A stretch of DNA of 37,665 nucleotides, taken from Nesterenkonia alkaliphila (lineage in GTDB: Bacteria > Actinomycetota > Actinomycetes > Actinomycetales > Micrococcaceae). Below are positions 33,822 through 37,665 of this stretch, piece after piece; position 1 is the first letter of the stretch; the number at the start of each line of letters is the position of its first letter. Where the stretch lies: positions 1-37,665 of the forward strand of contig NZ_WRPM01000099.1 in the NCBI RefSeq assembly GCF_009758175.1, read 5' to 3'. The notes under the pieces are model-generated. The model was not told where the DNA came from and ran no database searches. It saw only the letters and a list, made by a program, of their open reading frames with translations. Made by a program: the position numbers and the translations under genes.

Positions 33822-35681
33822 GTGTCACCCAAGGCCAGCAAGCCCCTTGTGCCTGCTAAGACCGATCCTGCGGCGATCCGCAACTTCTGCATCATTGCGC
33901 ATATCGACCACGGCAAGTCCACTCTCGCAGACCGGATGCTGCAACTGACAGGCGTGGTCCAGCCCCGCGATATGAAGGCCCAGTACCTGGACCGGATGGA
34001 CATCGAACGTGAGCGCGGCATCACCATCAAGTCTCAGGCAGTGCGGATGCCCTGGGAGTACGCGGGGGAGACCTTCGCCTTCCACATGATCGACACCCCC
34101 GGGCACGTGGACTTCAGCTATGAGGTCTCCCGCTCCCTTGCCGCCTGCGAGGGCGCCCTGCTGCTGGTGGACGCCGCCCAGGGCATAGAGGCTCAGACCT
34201 TGGCCAATCTCTATCTGGCCATGGAACATGAGCTGGCGATCATCCCGGTGCTCAACAAGATCGACCTCCCGGCTGCGATGCCGGAGAAGTACGCCGAGGA
34301 GCTGGCCCATCTGATCGGCTGCGAGCCGGAGGATGTGCTGCGTGTCTCCGGCAAGACCGGCGAAGGCGTGGATGCGCTGCTGGACCGGATTGTCGAAGAG
34401 ATCCCCGCCCCAGTGGGCCAGCCCGATGCCCCGGCCCGGGCCATGATCTTCGACTCGGTCTACGACACCTACCGGGGTGTGGTGACCTTCGTACGTGTGG
34501 TGGACGGCCAGCTCGGGCACCGCGAGAAGATCCAGATGATGTCCACCGGAGTCACCCACGAGCTGCTGGAGATCGGAGTCTCCTCACCGGAGCCGGAGGC
34601 CACCAAGGGCCTCAGCGTAGGCGAGGTGGGCTACCTCATCACCGGGGTCAAGGATGTGCGCCAGTCCAAGGTCGGTGACACGGTCACCTCCGCCAATAAG
34701 CCCGCCGAGGCGATCATCGGCGGCTATGAAGACCCCAAGCCCATGGTGTTCTCCGGACTCTTCCCCATTGACGGTTCCGACTTCCCGGTGCTGCGTGAGG
34801 CCCTGGAGAAGCTCCAGCTCAACGACGCCGCCCTGAACTTTGAGCCCGAGACATCCACCGCCCTGGGCTTCGGCTTCCGAGTGGGGTTCCTGGGCCTGCT
34901 GCACTTGGAGATCACCCGGGAGCGGCTGGAGCAGGAGTACAACCTGGACCTGATCTCCACCGCCCCCAATGTGGTCTACCAGGTCACAGCGGAGGACGGT
35001 GAGGTGCTCACCGTGACCAACCCCAGCGAGTTCCCTGAGGGCAAGATCCTCGAGATCCGAGAGCCGGTGGTAGATGCCACCATCATCGTTCCCGCCGAGT
35101 ACATCGGGGCGGTGATGGAGCTCTGCCAATCGCGGCGCGGGCAGCTTGAGGGCATGGACTACCTCTCGGAGGAGCGGGTGGAGATCCGGTACAAGATGCC
35201 GCTGGCCGAGATCGTCTTCGACTTCTTCGACCAGCTGAAGTCCCGCACCAAGGGCTATGCCTCGCTGAACTGGCAGGCTGAAGGAGAGCAGGCCGCCGAT
35301 CTGGTCAAGGTGGACATCCTGCTGCAGGGGGACAAGGTGGATGCCTTCTCTGCCATCACCCACCGGGACCATGCCTATGCCTATGGGGTGAAGATGGCCT
35401 CCAAGCTCAAGGACCTGATCCCGCGCCAGCAGTTCGAGGTGCCCATCCAGGCGGCCATCGGCAGCCGGATCATCGCCCGCGAGAACATCCGGGCCATCCG
35501 CAAGGATGTGCTCTCCAAATGCTACGGCGGTGATATCAGCCGTAAGCGCAAGCTGCTGGAGAAACAGAAGGAGGGCAAGAAGCGGATGAAGATGGTCGGT
35601 ACCGTGGAGGTGCCCCAGGAGGCGTTCATCGCCGCGCTGAGCTCCGATGAGGGCAATGCCAAGGAGAAGACCAAGAAGTGA
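33822..35681 (+). CDS. lepA: elongation factor 4 (LepA)
   Basis: 619 residues, GTG start with GAAGGA upstream. Ribosomal translocase-like GTPase that acts on stalled or initiating ribosomes. The G domain has AHIDHGKST, the effector threonine in [22 protein letters not shown] and NKIDLP. The LepA-specific later domains include [14 protein letters not shown] and the C-terminal [51 protein letters not shown]. It is nine bases before hemW. Confidence 0.98.
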   Translation: MSPKASKPLVPAKTDPAAIRNFCIIAHIDHGKSTLADRMLQLTGVVQPRDMKAQYLDRMDIERERGITIKSQAVRMPWEYAGETFAFHMIDTPGHVDFSYEVSRSLAACEGALLLVDAAQGIEAQTLANLYLAMEHELAIIPVLNKIDLPAAMPEKYAEELAHLIGCEPEDVLRVSGKTGEGVDALLDRIVEEIPAPVGQPDAPARAMIFDSVYDTYRGVVTFVRVVDGQLGHREKIQMMSTGVTHELLEIGVSSPEPEATKGLSVGEVGYLITGVKDVRQSKVGDTVTSANKPAEAIIGGYEDPKPMVFSGLFPIDGSDFPVLREALEKLQLNDAALNFEPETSTALGFGFRVGFLGLLHLEITRERLEQEYNLDLISTAPNVVYQVTAEDGEVLTVTNPSEFPEGKILEIREPVVDATIIVPAEYIGAVMELCQSRRGQLEGMDYLSEERVEIRYKMPLAEIVFDFFDQLKSRTKGYASLNWQAEGEQAADLVKVDILLQGDKVDAFSAITHRDHAYAYGVKMASKLKDLIPRQQFEVPIQAAIGSRIIARENIRAIRKDVLSKCYGGDISRKRKLLEKQKEGKKRMKMVGTVEVPQEAFIAALSSDEGNAKEKTKK

Positions 35682-35690
35682 GCCGGCGCA

Positions 35691-36977
35691 GTGCCCTCCG
35701 TCCTGCCGCTGGGTGACCCGGTCCCCGCTGACGGGTCCTTCCCGCCTGAGGTGCTCTCCGCCCTGGCCTCCCGCGCGGATAAGCCGCTGGGCCTCTATGT
35801 GCACATCCCGTTCTGCTCGGTACGCTGCGGCTACTGCGACTTCAACACCTACACTTCCCAGGACCTCGGGCCCGGTGCCTCGCACCAGTCCTATCCGGAC
35901 ACGCTGATCAGCGAACTGGAGTTCGCCAGAAGAGCTTACGACGACGCCGCCGCACCCCCACGTGCCCTGAGCACAGTCTTCTTCGGCGGCGGCACCCCGA
36001 CCCTGCTGCCGGCCCCGGAGTTGGCCCGCATCCTTGATGCAGCCCGGAAGCTCTTCGGCTTCGTACCCGGGGCAGAGATCACCACCGAGGCGAATCCGGA
36101 CACGGTAACCGCCGAATCGGCGCAGCTGCTGGCAGAGGCCGGCTTCACCCGGGTCAGTTTGGGCATGCAGTCGGCAGTGCCGCAGGTGCTGGCCACCCTG
36201 GACCGCACGCACAACCCGGATAACGTGCCCGCCGCCCATCAGGCTGCCCGGGCTGCGGGCTTGGAGACCTCCCTGGACCTGATCTACGGCACACCGGGGG
36301 AGTCGCTGGCGGACTGGGAGCGGTCGCTGGAAGCTGCCATCGCGCTGGAGCCGGACCATATCAGCGCCTACTCGCTGATCATTGAGGAAGGCACCGCCAT
36401 GGCGGCTCAGATCCGGCGCGGAGCACTGGCTGACATCGATCCCGATGACCAGGCGGATAAGTACCTGCTGGCTGAGCAGCTGCTGAGCCGGGCCGGCTAC
36501 CACTGGTATGAGGTCTCCAACTTCTCACGCACCCCGAAGACCCGCTCCCAGCACAATTTGAACTACTGGCTGGACGCTGACTGGTGGGGTGCTGGCCCCG
36601 GGGCGCACTCCCATCTGGCCGGTGTGCGGTGGTGGAATGTCAAGCACCCGGCGGCCTATGCCCAGCGGCTGCATCAGGGGCTCTCCCCGGGCCATGGCCG
36701 GGAGATCCTTGATGCGCAGGCCAAGGTCCTGGAGCATCTGATGCTGCGCCTGCGCATCCGGGAGGGCCTGGACCTCGCCGAGTACAACGCCCTTCCGGAA
36801 CTGGCAGCAGGTGGAGCGGCCCCGATCACCCCGCAGCTGGTGGCAGAGCTGGTGAGGGAAGGTCTCCTTGACCCCGGCTCAGCCGAGCCGTCTTCCTCGT
36901 TCCCTGAGGGCCGGGCAGTCCTCACCCTGCAGGGGAGGCTTCTTGCCGACGCCGTCACTCACCGGCTGCTGTCCTGA
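35691..36977 (+). CDS. hemW: HemW-like radical SAM protein (heme chaperone)
   Basis: 428 residues, GTG start; the ribosome site is weak. The radical SAM cluster motif is Cys42, Cys46 and Cys49 in HIPFCSVRCGYCDFNTY, as in HemW (CxxxCxxC), and the GGGTPTLL motif follows. SLGMQSAVPQVLATLDRTHN, SLDLIYGTPGES and YEVSNFSRTPKTRSQHNLNYW are HemW signatures distinguishing it from HemN. HemW is regarded as a heme chaperone rather than a coproporphyrinogen oxidase. The usual next genes hrcA and dnaJ are not seen; a minus-strand gene follows. Confidence 0.95.
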   Translation: MPSVLPLGDPVPADGSFPPEVLSALASRADKPLGLYVHIPFCSVRCGYCDFNTYTSQDLGPGASHQSYPDTLISELEFARRAYDDAAAPPRALSTVFFGGGTPTLLPAPELARILDAARKLFGFVPGAEITTEANPDTVTAESAQLLAEAGFTRVSLGMQSAVPQVLATLDRTHNPDNVPAAHQAARAAGLETSLDLIYGTPGESLADWERSLEAAIALEPDHISAYSLIIEEGTAMAAQIRRGALADIDPDDQADKYLLAEQLLSRAGYHWYEVSNFSRTPKTRSQHNLNYWLDADWWGAGPGAHSHLAGVRWWNVKHPAAYAQRLHQGLSPGHGREILDAQAKVLEHLMLRLRIREGLDLAEYNALPELAAGGAAPITPQLVAELVREGLLDPGSAEPSSSFPEGRAVLTLQGRLLADAVTHRLLS

Positions 36978-37020
36978 CCTGGACCGTGGCGATCATCGCC
37001 GGATCAGTGCCGGGGGCGGG

Positions 37021-37434
37021 TTAGCGAATCAGGCGCAGATTGACCGGATAACGGTAGGGGCGGCCCTTATTGCACTCGGAGCCTCCGATCAGGCCGCTGA
37101 TCGCCATGGCCACCCAGACCACCACCAGCCCCAGCCCGGCCCAGGTGCTGACCGCAGGCACAAAGGCCAGCCCGAACAACACGGCCATCAGCACGCTCAG
37201 CGGAAGCGTGAAGTTCAACGCCTCCTTGGACTCCTGATCGGTGAAGGGCCCGCGCTCACGGAACACCAGGTAGATGATCAGCGCAGGGATGCAGCCGGCC
37301 ACGGCGCCGAAGTGCGAGATCATCGCCCAGCGCACATCCTCCTCCCGGGTCAGCATGGGTGCTGGTTCCGGTGTGGGGTGCATGCTGCGTGAGGTGGTGC
37401 TCTGCTTGCCGTTCTGCGGGGTCACTGCGGTCAT
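37021..37434 (-). CDS. DUF4870 family membrane protein
   Basis: 137 residues from ATG 37434, with GAAAGG five bases upstream; a longer frame to 37518 lacks a site. After a 28-residue polar N-terminus the protein has MISHFGAVAGCIPALIIYLVFRERGPFTDQESKEALNF, typical of DUF4870, then two further hydrophobic segments (about residues 77-115). It is a small integral membrane protein of unknown function, found in many bacteria. It converges with hemW. Confidence 0.85.
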   Translation of the reverse strand: MTAVTPQNGKQSTTSRSMHPTPEPAPMLTREEDVRWAMISHFGAVAGCIPALIIYLVFRERGPFTDQESKEALNFTLPLSVLMAVLFGLAFVPAVSTWAGLGLVVVWVAMAISGLIGGSECNKGRPYRYPVNLRLIR

Positions 37435-37533
37435 CGTGCCTTTCTGTGACGGGGGAAGGACAGGCCGGTTCTGCGGCAATTTTAGTGGCTCAACCTGGGA
37501 GCAGCTGTGGCCGCTCAAGGTGTGTCACGCGGC

Positions 37534-37665
37534 GGCGGGACTGGCTTTAGTCGTGAAGCTCGGCGCAAGCCGCGCGAGAGGCGAGCGGGCTCCGCCCGCC
37601 GGCGGGACTAGCTTTAGGCGTGAAGCTCGGCGGAAGCCGAGCGAGAGGCGAGCGGGCTCCGCCCG
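37534..37665. repeat. tandem 67-bp repeat, two copies, continuing past the right edge
   Basis: Copy one spans 37534-37600 and copy two 37601-37665, cut two bases short by the window end. The aligned 65 bases differ at four positions only. Each copy has a hairpin with a GNRA loop, GCTCGGC-GGAA-GCCGAGC in copy two and the same stem with one mismatch and GCAA in copy one, plus a GCGGGC-TCC-GCCCGC palindrome. I see no gene in 37435-37665. Confidence 0.85.

Noticed and set aside
34584-36503. 639-codon minus-strand frame across lepA and hemW
   Set aside because: Spans two real genes on the other strand and has no recognisable domain.
1-37665. tRNA, rRNA, CRISPR array, insertion sequence or replication origin
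   Set aside because: Read through on both strands by eye; no cloverleaf, spaced repeats, transposase or DnaA-box cluster was seen.

Overview
The window looks like a chromosomal segment of a high-G+C actinobacterium, most likely of the order Micrococcales (family Micrococcaceae is my inference). The grounds are the many GTG starts, the G+C of roughly 65-70% over the housekeeping genes, and the actinobacterial neighbourhoods: ffh-rpsP-khpA-rimM-trmD-rplS-lepB-rnhB-yraN-comM-dprA, DUF3145 next to a fasR-fabD-fabH-acpP-fabF cluster, and aceE divergent from DUF3052-ahpE. I see no tRNA or rRNA gene, CRISPR array, prophage or insertion sequence.

Left end (1-6883): an accessory island of lower G+C. 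It holds four related carboxylate-amine ligases of the ATP-grasp superfamily (cyanophycin-synthetase/RimK-like), one of them cut by the left edge of the window, plus an aspartate/glutamate racemase and a 12-helix MFS transporter. Two ligases look catalytically complete, one has lost some conserved positions, and one (2659-3708) has lost the ATP-binding lysine, the metal-binding asparagine and a whole internal segment, so it is probably a pseudoenzyme partner. A small peptide-like metabolite made by serial ligation, perhaps with a D-acidic amino acid from the racemase, and exported by the MFS protein is a reasonable hypothesis. It is the best candidate here for an undescribed system.

Region 7075-10964 (minus strand): the ammonium transporter amt, with a GlnR-like box upstream; the SRP receptor ftsY, followed by a strong terminator; and two unrecognised small genes, one coiled-coil. 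No PII (glnK/glnD) genes accompany amt.

Region 11074-22540 (mostly plus strand): protein targeting, ribosome and tRNA maturation, secretion and DNA-processing genes (ffh, rpsP, khpA, rimM, trmD, rplS, two lepB, rnhB, yraN, comM, dprA, xerC), many overlapping by 1-4 bases. One sseB-like gene lies on the opposite strand, tail to tail with trmD.

Region 22713-28266: DUF3145, the PucR-type regulator fasR and the type II fatty-acid synthase genes fabD-fabH-acpP-fabF, closed by a hairpin terminator. The same 17-bp palindrome lies directly upstream of fasR and between fasR and fabD, so it is a strong candidate FasR operator. A 9-bp-stem hairpin separates acpP from fabF.

Region 28364-37665: aceE (minus), divergent from DUF3052-ahpE-holA, then rpsT, lepA, hemW and a DUF4870 membrane protein (minus). 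The window ends inside a tandem array of a 67-bp repeat that can fold into GNRA-capped hairpins.

A recurring regulatory feature is a -10 hexamer 6-8 bases before the start codon with no Shine-Dalgarno sequence (five genes), which suggests leaderless transcripts.
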